Origin: Luteococcus sp038433135 | Lineage (GTDB): Bacteria; Actinomycetota; Actinomycetes; Propionibacteriales; Propionibacteriaceae | Assembly (NCBI RefSeq): GCF_038433135.1 | Contig: NZ_JBCDMV010000031.1 | Location: 1 to 64,000, forward strand | Direction: 5' to 3' | DNA: 64,000 nucleotides | Shown here: in pieces, positions 1 through 9,008 of the stretch | Position numbering within the stretch: position 1 is the stretch's first letter | Layout: every line of letters begins with the position of its first letter | Translations under genes and position numbers: made by a program | The notes under the pieces: generated by a model | Databases searched by the model: none | Seen by the model: only the letters and a program-made list of their open reading frames with translations | Told to the model about the DNA's origin: nothing

Positions 1-117
1 GGCAGTGGAACCGACGCCTACCCGCAGCGCATGCGGGACCTTGTCACACCCCCATGCCAGAATCATGACTACGAGACCGGCAACGACGCTGGACCGTTGA
101 CCAACCAGCCCTCATGA
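1..117 (+). other. Left edge; possible 3' end of an unidentified gene
   Basis: One forward frame is open from base 1 to a TGA at 115-117. Its first half has GC-rich third codon positions. The 38 residues resemble nothing I recognise and no other support is visible, so this may simply be non-coding. The rest of the stretch up to the next gene holds one copy of the dispersed inverted repeat and a ribosome binding site. Confidence 0.15.
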
Positions 118-132
118 AAGATCGAGGATAGC

Positions 133-222
133 TTCCGAAAAGCGACCTCCAGAATCGGACTGCGGGAGGGCCCCCGCGGGGGAATTCCCACAGGGTCGAA
201 ATCCGGCGGTCGATTCTCGGAA
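133..222 (+). repeat. Dispersed inverted-repeat element, copy A
   Basis: A 90-bp intergenic element. The left arm begins TTCCGAAAAGCGACCTCCAG and the right arm, read in reverse complement, begins TTCCGAGAATCGACCGCC. The centre is a second G/C hairpin (GGGAGGGCCCCCGC). It lies just upstream of the M20 peptidase gene. Four more copies with the same arms occur at 5508, 8862, 51154 and 60027, all in the same orientation. Confidence 0.85.
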
Positions 223-275
223 TGGGACAGCCGATCCACTCTTGCGCGCTTGGCTGGATCGGCTAGAAAGGAGCC

Positions 276-1451
276 ATGACCCCCGCCAGTACCCCCGAAA
301 GCCTGGACTGGATCACCCGACTGTGCCGGATCGACTCCACCAGCCGCGACTCCAACAAGCCAGTGATCGGCCTGGTGGCCGAGGAATGCCGTCGGCTGGG
401 GATCGAGCCCCATCTGTTCGACTCGCCCGACGGGTTGAAGCAGGGCCTGGTGGCCACCGTCCCCGCGGCCGACGGCGGCACCACCGGCGGGGTGCTGATC
501 AGTGGGCACACCGACGTAGTCCCCGTCGATGGGCAGAGTTGGGCCAGCGAACCCTTCGAGCCCGAGATCCGCGACGGCCGGCTCTACGGCCGTGGCACAG
601 CCGACATGAAGGGCTATCTGGGTGTGGTGATGCACCTGCTGCCCGAGATCGTGGCCGCCAAGCTGGCCGAACCCATCCACCTTGCCTTCAGCTATGACGA
701 GGAGCCGGGGTGCCTGGGCGCGGCGGACATGGTGGCGGCCATCGAGCGGCTGGGGATCCGGCCACGGTGCTGTTTCGTTGGGGAACCGACCAGCATGCGG
801 GTGATCCGCGCGCACAAATCCAGCTTTGCGCTCCGCGCGCTCTTCACCGGGGTGAACGCCCACTCGTCGCTGAAGCCGCTGGGGGTCAACGCCATCGAGT
901 ACGCCGGGGAACTGCTGGCCCACTGGAAGCGGGTGACCGGCGACTGGCAGGCCAATGGCCCCTTCGACCAGGCCTATCCGGTCACCTGGAGCACCGGCGG
1001 AGTGAACGAGTTTCACGCCGGCACCGCCTGGAACATCGTTCCCTCCCAGGCGGAACTGGTGCTGGAGTTTCGCTCGATCGCCGCGGTGGATGACGACGCC
1101 GTGGTGGCGGGCCTGCAGGATCTGGTGGCCGAGATCGACGCCCGGATGAAGCAGCAGAACCCGGCCGCCAGCGCCAGAATCGAGCTGGTCTCCGGCGTCG
1201 CGGGATTGGACACGGCACCGGACGAGGAGGTGGTGGCCCTGGCCGCGCGTCTGGGTGGCATCCCCTGCGACGACAAGGTGACCTATGGCACCGAGGCCGG
1301 CTTCTTCCAGCGGGCGGGGATTCCCACCGTCGTGTGTGGGCCCGGTGACATCGCCCAGGCCCACGCGGCTGACGAGTTCATCGATATGAGCCAGATCGAG
1401 GCCTGCCAGGAGTACTTCCAGGCGCTGTTGGCCGAGTTTTCCACCAGCTGA
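276..1451 (+). CDS. argE: Acetylornithine deacetylase / M20 family metallopeptidase
   Basis: Probably hydrolyses N2-acetylornithine (or a related N-acyl amino acid) in the cytoplasm. The 391-residue length fits ArgE. Visible M20 landmarks are GHTDVVP (His78, Asp80), GRGTADMKG (Asp110), DEEPG (Glu142/143), GEPTS (Glu170) and a late His in AQAHAADEF, which together form the usual two-metal site. The ATG follows an AAAGGAG ribosome binding site. No other arginine gene is nearby and an amino acid permease follows, so a scavenging role (acyl-amino acid hydrolysis) is as likely as arginine biosynthesis. The family is certain; the substrate is moderately supported. Confidence 0.85.
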   Translation: MTPASTPESLDWITRLCRIDSTSRDSNKPVIGLVAEECRRLGIEPHLFDSPDGLKQGLVATVPAADGGTTGGVLISGHTDVVPVDGQSWASEPFEPEIRDGRLYGRGTADMKGYLGVVMHLLPEIVAAKLAEPIHLAFSYDEEPGCLGAADMVAAIERLGIRPRCCFVGEPTSMRVIRAHKSSFALRALFTGVNAHSSLKPLGVNAIEYAGELLAHWKRVTGDWQANGPFDQAYPVTWSTGGVNEFHAGTAWNIVPSQAELVLEFRSIAAVDDDAVVAGLQDLVAEIDARMKQQNPAASARIELVSGVAGLDTAPDEEVVALAARLGGIPCDDKVTYGTEAGFFQRAGIPTVVCGPGDIAQAHAADEFIDMSQIEACQEYFQALLAEFSTS

Positions 1452-1542
1452 GGCAGCTGGTCTGGCCGGGTGGCGAGAGAATTTATCGCCCAATCAGGGC
1501 AAGGCACTGGACAAGTGGGGCCGGTTCACCCAAAGTTTCAGC

Positions 1543-3054
1543 ATGACTACTGCCACCGAACCTCAGGAAACCGGCCGTGGGGGCGAACCCTCACTGGTCC
1601 GGGTGATCGGTCCGGGACTGTTGCTGCTTTTCATCATGGGCGACATTCTGGGCACGGGCGTCTATGCCCTGACCGGCAAGGTTGCCGCCCAGGTGGGTGG
1701 CATCGTCTGGCTGCCCTTCCTGGCCGCCTTCCTCGTCGCGCTGCTGACCGCCTTCAGCTACCTGGAGCTGGTCACCAAGTACCCCCAGGCCGCCGGCGCT
1801 GCCCTCTACACCCAGCGTGCCTTCAAGAGTCACTTCTTCACCTTCATCATCGCCTTCACCGTGATGTGTTCCGGCTTGACCTCCTCGGCGTCGGCGTCGA
1901 AGGCCTTCGCCGGCAACCTGGCCGCCATGTTCAACTGGAAGCTGGCCGAGAACGGCTCCGGGATGAAGATCATCGCCGGCGGCTTCCTGCTGCTGCTGAT
2001 GCTGATCACCCTGCGCGGCGTCTCCGAGTCGGTGAAGGTCAACGTGGTGCTGACCTGCATCGAGCTCTCCGGTCTGCTGATCGTACTGGTGGTGGGCTTC
2101 TGGGCGATGAGCCAGGGCTCCGCCGACTTCAGCCGGTTGACCGAGGTGCACGTCGCGGAGGGCAAGACGCCCTTCGGTGCGATCACGGCCGCCACCGCCT
2201 TGGCCTTCTTCGCGATGGTGGGCTTCGAGGATTCGGTCAACATGGCCGAGGAGACCAAGGATCCGGTCAAGATCTTCCCCAAGATGCTGCTACTCGGCCT
2301 GGGTCTGACCGGTGTGGTCTACGTGTTGGTGGCCATCACCGCCGTCTCGCTGGTCAATCCCACCAAGCTGGGTGAGGGTTCCACCCCCTTGCTGCAGGTG
2401 GTCCAGGTGGGCGCTCCCAACTTCCCGACGGGCGTCTTCGCCGGCATCACCATGTTCGCCGTCTCCAACACCGCGCTGCTGAACATGCTGATGGCGTCGC
2501 GACTGCTGTACGGACTGGCGCACGAGGGTGTGCTGCCGCGCTCGCTGGGCAAGGTCAGCGCCAAGACCCGCACCCCGTGGGTGGCCATCCTGTTCACCAC
2601 CGTGATCGCGCTGGGGCTGGTCTGGTTCAGCAACCTGACCGCGCTTGGCGGCACGACGGCTCTGCTGCTGCTGGTGGTCTTCACCGTGGTCAACGTCGCG
2701 GTGCTGGTGCTGCGCAAGGATCGCAAGGACGTCAAGCACTTCAAGACGCCCACCATCATGGCGATCCTCGGTGCCCTGACCGCGGCCTTCCTGGCCAGCC
2801 CGCTCTCGGGCCGCGCGTCGGGCGACTACAAGGTGGCCGGCTGGCTGCTGCTTGTGGGCATGGTGCTGGGCCTGGTGACCTTCGCGATCAACAAGTTCGT
2901 CTACCACCAGGAGACCAAGATCCGCGACATCGAGCACCTGGGTGACGTGGAATGGGAGGTGGAGCACCCCGTGGCAGAGGTGCCGCCGCTGATCGAGGTG
3001 CTGCGCAAGCACGACGACCACCCGGGTGGAGAGGCCCCGAAGAAGAAGCGCTGA
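1543..3054 (+). CDS. APC superfamily amino acid permease
   Basis: A 503-residue polytopic membrane protein of the amino acid-polyamine-organocation family, probably an H+-coupled importer or exchanger. The first segment carries the family's glycine-rich start (GPGLLLLFIMGDILGTGVYALTG). About twelve hydrophobic segments follow, with the conserved GFEDSVNMAEETKDP loop in the middle. The C-terminal tail is cytosolic, charged, and ends KKKR. The gene lies 91 bp after the M20 peptidase and may be co-transcribed with it. It is followed by a strong hairpin. The substrate cannot be read from the sequence. Confidence 0.85.
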   Translation: MTTATEPQETGRGGEPSLVRVIGPGLLLLFIMGDILGTGVYALTGKVAAQVGGIVWLPFLAAFLVALLTAFSYLELVTKYPQAAGAALYTQRAFKSHFFTFIIAFTVMCSGLTSSASASKAFAGNLAAMFNWKLAENGSGMKIIAGGFLLLLMLITLRGVSESVKVNVVLTCIELSGLLIVLVVGFWAMSQGSADFSRLTEVHVAEGKTPFGAITAATALAFFAMVGFEDSVNMAEETKDPVKIFPKMLLLGLGLTGVVYVLVAITAVSLVNPTKLGEGSTPLLQVVQVGAPNFPTGVFAGITMFAVSNTALLNMLMASRLLYGLAHEGVLPRSLGKVSAKTRTPWVAILFTTVIALGLVWFSNLTALGGTTALLLLVVFTVVNVAVLVLRKDRKDVKHFKTPTIMAILGALTAAFLASPLSGRASGDYKVAGWLLLVGMVLGLVTFAINKFVYHQETKIRDIEHLGDVEWEVEHPVAEVPPLIEVLRKHDDHPGGEAPKKKR

Positions 3055-3068
3055 CCCGCCGACCCCAC

Positions 3069-3101
3069 GACGGCCACCCACGGATCTCGTGGGTGGCCGT
3101 C
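3069..3101 (+). terminator. Stem-loop terminator after the APC permease
   Basis: Perfect 13-bp arms (GACGGCCACCCAC and its complement) around a 7-nt loop, 14 nt after the permease stop. There is no T-run, as is common in high-GC actinobacteria. Confidence 0.65.
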
Positions 3102-3127
3102 CCTGTTCCAAGCAGCCGGATCAACCA

Positions 3128-3201
3128 GGTCCCCGAGCGTGGGTCTCAACGGGGGTCCCAGAGCGTGGCTCTCAACCACGGTCCCCGAGCCTGTCGAGGG
3201 G
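3128..3201 (+). repeat. 26-bp tandem repeat ending in a GAGCCTGTCGAGG motif
   Basis: GGTCCC[C/A]GAGC starts at 3128, 3154 and 3180, an exact 26-bp period. The first two units share GCGTGG and TCTCAAC. The third continues as GAGCCTGTCGAGGGG, a motif that recurs in other intergenic regions (22130-22157, 60134-60164 and around 15094 and 15398). The 330-bp gap 3055-3384 contains this, the terminator at 3069 and the inverted repeat at 3260, and no gene that I can support. Confidence 0.7.
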
Positions 3202-3259
3202 TGGTGGCGCGACGTGCACTGGGCCCGGCTGACCAGCGCCCTCGGCGACTGGCCCAGCA

Positions 3260-3346
3260 GGTTTGCGCCACAAACCACATCCTGATCGGGGTCCGGTGCA
3301 CATCTGGCACTGGCCCGGAATGAGGATGCAGTTTGTGGCGCAAACC
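3260..3346. repeat. 87-bp inverted-repeat element
   Basis: GGTTTGCGCCACAAAC at 3260-3275 is matched perfectly by its reverse complement at 3331-3346. The similarity continues inward (CATCCTGAT against ATGAGGATG). The spacer is about 55 bp. It lies in a convergent intergenic region and could be a short mobile element or a structured terminator. Confidence 0.7.
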
Positions 3347-3384
3347 GGGCCGTCCCCTGATCGGGAAGCTCGGGCGCAGTGGCC

Positions 3385-3735
3385 TCAGTTGGTGGCGGCA
3401 GCGACGGCCGCGAGCACCGAGGCCTGGGCGTCGCCGGGGCTGGCGGGTAGCAGTGGGATGCCCATGGTGTTCATCACCCGTCGCATCCCGTCGCCCATGT
3501 GGTCCACGACGACGGCCTGGACACCCTGGTCCTTCAGGAAACGGACGATCCGGGCGTGGTGCGAGCCGTGGGTGCCGGCATCGTGTGACTCGTCCCAGGC
3601 AACCTCGTGGATCTGCCAGGCCCTGACCTCGGGGCCCTCGGCGCCGGGGGCAAACTCGGCGACGCCGACCCAGTGGGCCTTGCCCCAGCTGGTGGCGGAC
3701 TGTCCGTCTGCGGTGGTGGGTGTTGCGACGATCAT
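3385..3735 (-). CDS. NifX/NifB-like (dinitrogenase iron-molybdenum cofactor domain) protein
   Basis: A small cytosolic protein of 116 residues with the fold seen in NifX/NafY and the archaeal MTH1175 group. It begins MIVATPT, has a histidine-rich centre (DESHDAGTHGSHH) and then a VVVDHMGDGM segment. The ATG at 3735 is preferred because GGAGGA sits just upstream. Nitrogenase genes are absent, so a general metal- or cofactor-binding role is more likely than FeMo-co assembly. Function is otherwise unknown. Confidence 0.6.
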   Translation of the reverse strand: MIVATPTTADGQSATSWGKAHWVGVAEFAPGAEGPEVRAWQIHEVAWDESHDAGTHGSHHARIVRFLKDQGVQAVVVDHMGDGMRRVMNTMGIPLLPASPGDAQASVLAAVAAATN

Positions 3736-3850
3736 GCTTCCTCCAAGTGTTTGGCCCATTGTCTCCCCCCGGGATGCCGCCCCCCTTTACGGATGGGGCG
3801 CTCCAGAACGGGGTGTTTGACCCTGCCACGTGACAGGAACCACCTACATG

Positions 3851-5368
3851 TCAGTCGTGGGCGTGGGCGACGGTGTGCACGGTTCGGCTGAACTCGTCCT
3901 GCACGTCGTCGTGGTGCTTGTATGTCGCAAGGCTGACCAGCCAGGCCACCAGCAGTGCGGCCAGGAAGCCGGGCAGGATCTCGTAGTAGTCGAAGATGTG
4001 ACCCGGGCCGCCGGAGGCATTGCCGAACCAGCCAACGATCACGGCGCCGGTGACCATGGAGGCCAGGGCGCCCATCGCGGAGAGCTTGCGCCAGAACAGG
4101 CTGAGCAGCACCACCGGCCCGAAGGAGGCACCGAAACCGGCCCAGGCGAAGGCCACCAGGGCCAGGATCGTGTCGTTCTGGGTCCAGGCCATCGCGCCGG
4201 CCACCAGCGCCACCACCAGCACCGCCAACCGGCCCAGGAAAACGTGGTGGTTGTCCGGCCGGTCGTGCTTGTTCAGTGCCTTGTAGATGTCCTCCACCAG
4301 CGCCGACGAGGTGACCAGCAGCTGGCTGGAGACCGTCGACATGATGGCCGCCAGCACCGCCGCCAGCATGAAACCGGCGATCAGCGGGTGGAAGAGGATC
4401 TGGCCCATCTTGATGTAGACGGTCTCCGGATCCTCCAGCTTGAGCCCCTGCTTCTGGTGCCAGGCAGCGCCCACCAGGGCGGTGGCGATGGCGCCGACCA
4501 CCGCAAACAGCATCCAGCCGATCCCGATCCGGCGCCCGGCACGGGCCTCCGCCGAGGAACGCAGCGCCATGAAGCGCACGATGATGTGCGGCTGACCGAA
4601 GTAGCCCAGACCCCACGCCAGGGCCGAGATGATCCCGATGACCGCCACCTGGGTCAGTGGGTGCGGCAGCAGGGCCATCCGGTTGATTCCGGCGGCAGCA
4701 TCCGACGCATTCACCTGGTGAGCCAGTTCACCGAAGCCGCCCAGCTTGACCAGGCCCACCACTGGCACCGCGATCAGCGCGGCGAACATCATGGCGCCCT
4801 GCACAAAGTCGGTGTAGCTGACCGCCAGGAAGCCGCCGAACAGGGTGTAGGCAATGGTCACCGCGGCGACGACCATCATCCCCATCCGGTAGTCCATCCC
4901 GAAGCTGGACTGCATGAAGACACCGCCGGCCACCATGCCGGAGCTGACGTAGAAGGTGAAGAAGACCAGGATGATCAGGCCGGACGCGATCCGCAGCAGC
5001 CGGGAACGGTCCCGCAGCCGGTTCTCCAGGAAGCTGGGCACCGTGATGGAGTCATTGGCTTCCTGGGTGTAGGCGCGCAGCCGGGGCGCGACGAATTTCC
5101 AGTTCAGCCAGGCGCCGACGGTCAGGCCGACGGCGATCCAGGCCTCCACCAGTCCGGTGGCGTAGATGGCGCCCGGCAGGCCCATCAACAGCCAGCCGGA
5201 CATGTCGGCGGCACCGGCGGAGAGCGCCGCGACGGCCGGGTGCAGATCTCGCCCGCCGAGCATGTAGTCGTTCAGGCTGCTGGTCCGCCGGTAGGAGTAC
5301 CAACCGATGAACAGCATCGCGGCCATGTAGACCACCATGGCGATGGTCTGGAAGGTCGTGTCAGTCAC
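3851..5368 (-). CDS. putP: Sodium/proline symporter (SSS family)
   Basis: Na+-coupled proline uptake across the cytoplasmic membrane. The 505-residue protein matches PutP in length and shows the sodium:solute symporter pattern. The N-terminus is a membrane segment followed by SYRRTSSLNDYMLGGRDLHPAVAALSAGAADMSGWLLMGLPGA. The middle holds the ALRSSAEARAGRRIG loop and the STVSSQLLVTSSALVEDIYK segment near the Na+ site. The GTG start has GAAAGG seven bases upstream. Proline specificity is inferred from overall similarity. Confidence 0.88.
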   Translation of the reverse strand: MTDTTFQTIAMVVYMAAMLFIGWYSYRRTSSLNDYMLGGRDLHPAVAALSAGAADMSGWLLMGLPGAIYATGLVEAWIAVGLTVGAWLNWKFVAPRLRAYTQEANDSITVPSFLENRLRDRSRLLRIASGLIILVFFTFYVSSGMVAGGVFMQSSFGMDYRMGMMVVAAVTIAYTLFGGFLAVSYTDFVQGAMMFAALIAVPVVGLVKLGGFGELAHQVNASDAAAGINRMALLPHPLTQVAVIGIISALAWGLGYFGQPHIIVRFMALRSSAEARAGRRIGIGWMLFAVVGAIATALVGAAWHQKQGLKLEDPETVYIKMGQILFHPLIAGFMLAAVLAAIMSTVSSQLLVTSSALVEDIYKALNKHDRPDNHHVFLGRLAVLVVALVAGAMAWTQNDTILALVAFAWAGFGASFGPVVLLSLFWRKLSAMGALASMVTGAVIVGWFGNASGGPGHIFDYYEILPGFLAALLVAWLVSLATYKHHDDVQDEFSRTVHTVAHAHD

Positions 5369-5507
5369 GAGGAGGCCTTTCGAGCGGTGCGACGTCGCAC
5401 ACGGGTGAATTGCCGCACAGTATTGCGCAGGGGAGTGCTCCAGCGGGGTTGAACCACGGGGCGAAACGAGTGTCCCGGCGGGATCGCGGTGCTGGTCATC
5501 TGTCCCG

Positions 5508-5598
5508 TTCCGAAAATCGACCGCCAGAACCGGACCCGGGTGGGAGGCTCCCGCTCAGGGGCGTCCCGGGGCGCCAATCTGGAGGTCAATTCTCGGAA
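5508..5598 (+). repeat. Dispersed inverted-repeat element, copy B
   Basis: A 91-bp copy with left arm TTCCGAAAATCGACCGCCAG and right arm (complement) TTCCGAGAATTGACCTCC. The inner hairpin contains GGGAGGCTCCC. It sits between the divergent putP and lipB genes and ends 24 bp before the lipB start, so it may overlap the lipB promoter or leader. Confidence 0.85.
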
Positions 5599-5622
5599 TC
5601 GGCCGGGGGTAGGCTCACCCGA

Positions 5623-6450
5623 GTGAGTGTCGACTTCGAGTACTTGGGCCTGAAGGATGATCCGGCCCGCCGCATGGAATACCACCAGGCGTGGGATCGG
5701 CAGCGGGAGGTGCATGCGGCCGTCGCTGCTGGCGAGGTGCGCGGTCGGGTGCTCTTCGTGGAGCACGACGCCGTCTACACCGCCGGCCGGCAGACCAACC
5801 CGGAGGAACGACCCTTCGATGGCACCCCGGTGGTCGACGTCGATCGCGGCGGCAAGATCACCTGGCACGGCCCGGGCCAACTGGTGGGTTACCCGATCGT
5901 GCAGCTGCCGGATCGGGTGGGCGTGGTCGACCATGTCCGACGCCTGGAGCAGGCCGTGATCGATCTGCTGGCGCAGTACGGCATCCGAGCCGGGCGGGTC
6001 CCGGGCCGCACGGGCGTCTGGTTGCCGGCCGACGACCCGGATTTCGTCCCCCCGATCGAGACCGGCCCGCACCACGCCAAGAGTGTGGGCCGCACCGGGT
6101 ACTTCACCCCCGGCCTCCAGCTGGCCAGCATCGACGGCCAGCCGGGCGCGGTGGGGCATCGGGGGGCCGAAGCTGCCGACCGGAGCCCCCGGATCCTGCG
6201 CCCCGAGCGCAAGATCTGCGCGATCGGCATCCGGGTGACCAAGCGCACCACCATGCACGGCTTCGCCCTGAACATCACCAACAGCACCGCCGGCTTCGAC
6301 AACATCGTCCCGTGTGGCATTCCCGATGCCGGCGTCACCAGCATGGCCGACGAGATGTCCGGCCCGCCGCCTACGCTGCTGGAAGTGGCTCAACGACTGG
6401 AACCGTTGCTGACAACCCATCTTTCCCGGGAAGGTAACCTGACCAAGTGA
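5623..6450 (+). CDS. lipB: Lipoyl(octanoyl) transferase LipB
   Basis: Transfers octanoyl from acyl carrier protein to lipoyl domains of 2-oxoacid dehydrogenases and the glycine cleavage H protein. Family marks are GGKITWHGPGQLVGYPI, the Lys in ERKICAIGIRV and the catalytic Cys in IVPCGI. The GTG at 5623 gives 275 residues and starts VSVDFEYLGL; the frame is open further upstream but runs through a repeat element. A poorly conserved insert (about residues 140-195, around the relaxed GHHAKSVGRTGYF region) makes it slightly longer than short LipBs. The gene overlaps lipA by four bases (GTGA), so the two are translationally coupled. Confidence 0.92.
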   Translation: MSVDFEYLGLKDDPARRMEYHQAWDRQREVHAAVAAGEVRGRVLFVEHDAVYTAGRQTNPEERPFDGTPVVDVDRGGKITWHGPGQLVGYPIVQLPDRVGVVDHVRRLEQAVIDLLAQYGIRAGRVPGRTGVWLPADDPDFVPPIETGPHHAKSVGRTGYFTPGLQLASIDGQPGAVGHRGAEAADRSPRILRPERKICAIGIRVTKRTTMHGFALNITNSTAGFDNIVPCGIPDAGVTSMADEMSGPPPTLLEVAQRLEPLLTTHLSREGNLTK

Positions 6451-7370
6451 CTATTGCTCCTGAAGGCCGCAAGCTCCTCCGCGTCGAGGTCAAGAACTCG
6501 CAGACCCCGATCGAACGCAAACCCGAGTGGATCAAGACCACCGCGAAGATGGGGCCGGAGTACCGCGAGCTGCAGAGCCTGGTCAAGGGCGAGGACCTGC
6601 ACACCGTCTGCCAGGAGGCCGGCTGTCCCAACATCTTCGAGTGCTGGGAAGACCGCGAGGCCACCTTCCTGATCGGCGGGGACCAGTGCACCCGTCGCTG
6701 TGACTTCTGCCAGATCGAATCCGCCAAGCCGGAGGGTTATGACACGGCCGAGCCGGTGCGCGTCGCGGAGAGCGTCAAGAAGATGGGCCTGAAGTACGCC
6801 ACCGTCACCGGTGTCTGCCGCGACGACCTCGAGGACGAGGGCGCCTGGCTGTACGCGGAGACCATCCGCCAGATCCACCAGATGAACCCCGGCGTCGGCG
6901 TCGAGATGCTGGCGCCGGACTTCAGCGGCAAGAAGGAATTCCTGGACCAGCTCTTCGACGCCAAGCCGGAGGTCTTCGGCCACAATGTGGAGACCGTGCC
7001 GCGGATCTTCAAGCGGATCCGCCCCGGCTTCCGCTACGAGCGTTCGCTGGAGGTGCTCACCATGGCGCGCGAGGCCGGGCTGGTCACCAAGAGCAACCTG
7101 ATCCTGGGCATGGGTGAGACCCGGGAGGAGATCAGCCAGGCGATGCACGACCTGCACGACGCCGGCACCGAGCTGCTCACCATCACCCAGTACCTGCGCC
7201 CCAATGTCACGCTGCTGCCGATCGATCGCTGGGTCACCCCGCAGGAATTCGACGAGCTGGCGGAGGAGGCCACCGAGTTGGGCTTCAGCGGTGTGATGAG
7301 CGGCCCGATGGTGCGCTCCTCCTACCGCGCCGGTCGGCTCTACCGCCAGGCGATCGCCGCCCGCGGCTGA
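6447..7370 (+). CDS. lipA: Lipoyl synthase LipA (radical SAM)
   Basis: Inserts two sulfurs into protein-bound octanoyl to make lipoyl. The 307-residue protein has both iron-sulfur cluster motifs: C-x4-C-x5-C (Cys55, 60, 66), the auxiliary sacrificial cluster, and C-x3-C-x2-C (Cys81, 85, 88), the radical SAM cluster. The C-terminal RSSY (290-293) supplies the serine ligand. The start is GTG within the lipB stop region, with GGAAGG upstream. The lipB-lipA order is standard for actinobacteria. Confidence 0.96.
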   Translation: MTIAPEGRKLLRVEVKNSQTPIERKPEWIKTTAKMGPEYRELQSLVKGEDLHTVCQEAGCPNIFECWEDREATFLIGGDQCTRRCDFCQIESAKPEGYDTAEPVRVAESVKKMGLKYATVTGVCRDDLEDEGAWLYAETIRQIHQMNPGVGVEMLAPDFSGKKEFLDQLFDAKPEVFGHNVETVPRIFKRIRPGFRYERSLEVLTMAREAGLVTKSNLILGMGETREEISQAMHDLHDAGTELLTITQYLRPNVTLLPIDRWVTPQEFDELAEEATELGFSGVMSGPMVRSSYRAGRLYRQAIAARG

Positions 7371-7475
7371 CCCGCCTGCTGCTGAGGGATTGCCCCCTCG
7401 AAAGCTCGGGGATCGTGGCTGGGTAGGTGACCACGGTGACCGAGTTGGTCCAGGTCCCTGCCCGGGGTCCAGGGT

Positions 7476-8795
7476 TCAGTGCATGGCCAGTTCTGTGCCC
7501 TGGTTGAACTCGTCGCTGCCCATTGGGCGGCTCACCAGCCAGAAGGCCGCGGCCAGAACCAGGTAGCCCAACCCGATCAGCACCATCAGAGTGCGGGAGA
7601 TGCCGCTGCCGGGGATCGCGGCGGCGGCGATCACCGCCGCCAGCACGATGGCGGCGTTGAAGATGCCGTCGTAGAGCACGAAGACCCGGCCCTTCACCTC
7701 GTCGTCGACGTGCGCCTGGACGACGGTGTCGATGCAGATCTTGATCGACTGGGCGAACCAACCGATGAGGAAGCTCGCCCCCACCAACGGCCAGCGGGAG
7801 AGCACCTGGCCCGGCCCGAGCTGGATGGCGGCGCTGGCCAGCAGCAGGGCGACGACGGTGGCCCGCATCCCCAACCGGTGCGCCACCGGCGGCACCAGCA
7901 CCACGGACAGGGCGAAGCCGACGCCGCTGGCCCCCATCCACAGCCCGATGTCGGCCATCGCGCCGGAGACGTCGGTCGCGGGGTGCAGGTGGTTGCGGAA
8001 GAGCACCAGCACGCTGACCAGGGTAAGGCCGTAGAGCACCCGCTGGCCGGTGATGGTGGCCAACCCGAGCAGTGCGGGCCGGCGTTCCCGCAGGTGCAGC
8101 GCGGCATCGTGCAGGGCGGCCAGCGTCTGGCTGAACCGGGTGTGCGGTGCGGGCTCCTGCGGCCCCAGATCCTTGCGACCCAGTCGCGACGCGATCAGGG
8201 CGGAGCCGGCCCACATCGCGGCGGCGCAGCCGAAGATGGCCGCATCGGCCAGCGGGGCCGACCAGGGTGAGGCCAGCCGGAGCAGCGCGGCCAGTCCGCC
8301 GCCGACCAACAGACCGAGCGGGCCGATCATGGGCATCACGGCCGAGGCGGTGAGGAATTCGTCGTCGTCGATGGTGTGCTGCATGCCCGCGGCCAGCCCA
8401 GCCAGCACGAAGCGGTTCAGGGCCAGCGCCACCATCAGGCAGCCGAAGAGCACCGTCGAGACGCCCGGGGTGGTGGAGGCGGAGGCCACGATCCCCGCGA
8501 TCACCAGGGCCAACGCACACCGGATGCTGTCCACGACGACGGTGACCGTCCGGCGCGACCAGTGATCCAGCAGGCCGCTGACGAAGGGCCCGATGATGCT
8601 GAAGGGCAGCAGGGTGATCGCGAACATGGCTGCGATCGCCCAGGCATTGGGTTGCTGCGCCGGGTTGAACAGGATGTGGCTGGCCATCCCGATCTGCAGG
8701 GTGCCGTCGGCGCACTGGGTGAGGGCCCGGATGCCGACCAGCTTGCGGAAGCGGGTGTGGCGCAGTAGCCGTCGCAGATTGCGCACGAAGGTCAC
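7476..8795 (-). CDS. MFS transporter (drug-efflux-like)
   Basis: A 439-residue major facilitator protein with about twelve membrane segments. Segment 2 is followed by GLLDHWSRRTVTVVVDSIR, an MFS A-like loop. The overall pattern (RALTQCADGTLQIGMASHILF start, long central loop near residues 200-225) is that of actinobacterial MFS permeases related to macrolide exporters. It probably uses the proton gradient to export a small molecule; substrate unknown. The GTG start has AGGAG upstream. It converges with lipA, and the 105-bp gap shows no convincing terminator. Confidence 0.75.
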   Translation of the reverse strand: MTFVRNLRRLLRHTRFRKLVGIRALTQCADGTLQIGMASHILFNPAQQPNAWAIAAMFAITLLPFSIIGPFVSGLLDHWSRRTVTVVVDSIRCALALVIAGIVASASTTPGVSTVLFGCLMVALALNRFVLAGLAAGMQHTIDDDEFLTASAVMPMIGPLGLLVGGGLAALLRLASPWSAPLADAAIFGCAAAMWAGSALIASRLGRKDLGPQEPAPHTRFSQTLAALHDAALHLRERRPALLGLATITGQRVLYGLTLVSVLVLFRNHLHPATDVSGAMADIGLWMGASGVGFALSVVLVPPVAHRLGMRATVVALLLASAAIQLGPGQVLSRWPLVGASFLIGWFAQSIKICIDTVVQAHVDDEVKGRVFVLYDGIFNAAIVLAAVIAAAAIPGSGISRTLMVLIGLGYLVLAAAFWLVSRPMGSDEFNQGTELAMH

Positions 8796-8861
8796 GCCGG
8801 CTCCTGTCCCTGCGGTTGGCCCGGCCGAATGGGGGCCACCGCGATGCTACCCGCCCGCAGA

Positions 8862-8963
8862 TTCCGAAAAACGACCGCCAGATCTCGGCCGGGCTCCACG
8901 CAGTGGGGTTTGCTGAGCGTCCGGCGCGTCCGGAGGTCGATTTCTGGAGGTCGATTCTCGGAA
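8862..8963 (+). repeat. Dispersed inverted-repeat element, copy C
   Basis: The longest copy (102 bp). The left arm is TTCCGAAAAACGACCGCCAG and the right arm (complement) TTCCGAGAATCGACCTCCAG. The right arm carries a tandem duplication of GGAGGTCGATT, which accounts for the extra length. It lies between the divergent MFS and flavin oxidoreductase genes. Confidence 0.85.
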
Positions 8964-9008
8964 ATGGTCGCTGACCAACTGGTTGGTTCGGGGTGCTTGA
9001 ATGGCGCC

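Noticed and set aside
3385..3735. Nitrogen fixation role for the NifX-like gene
   Set aside because: No nif genes are present; the domain is widespread in non-fixers.
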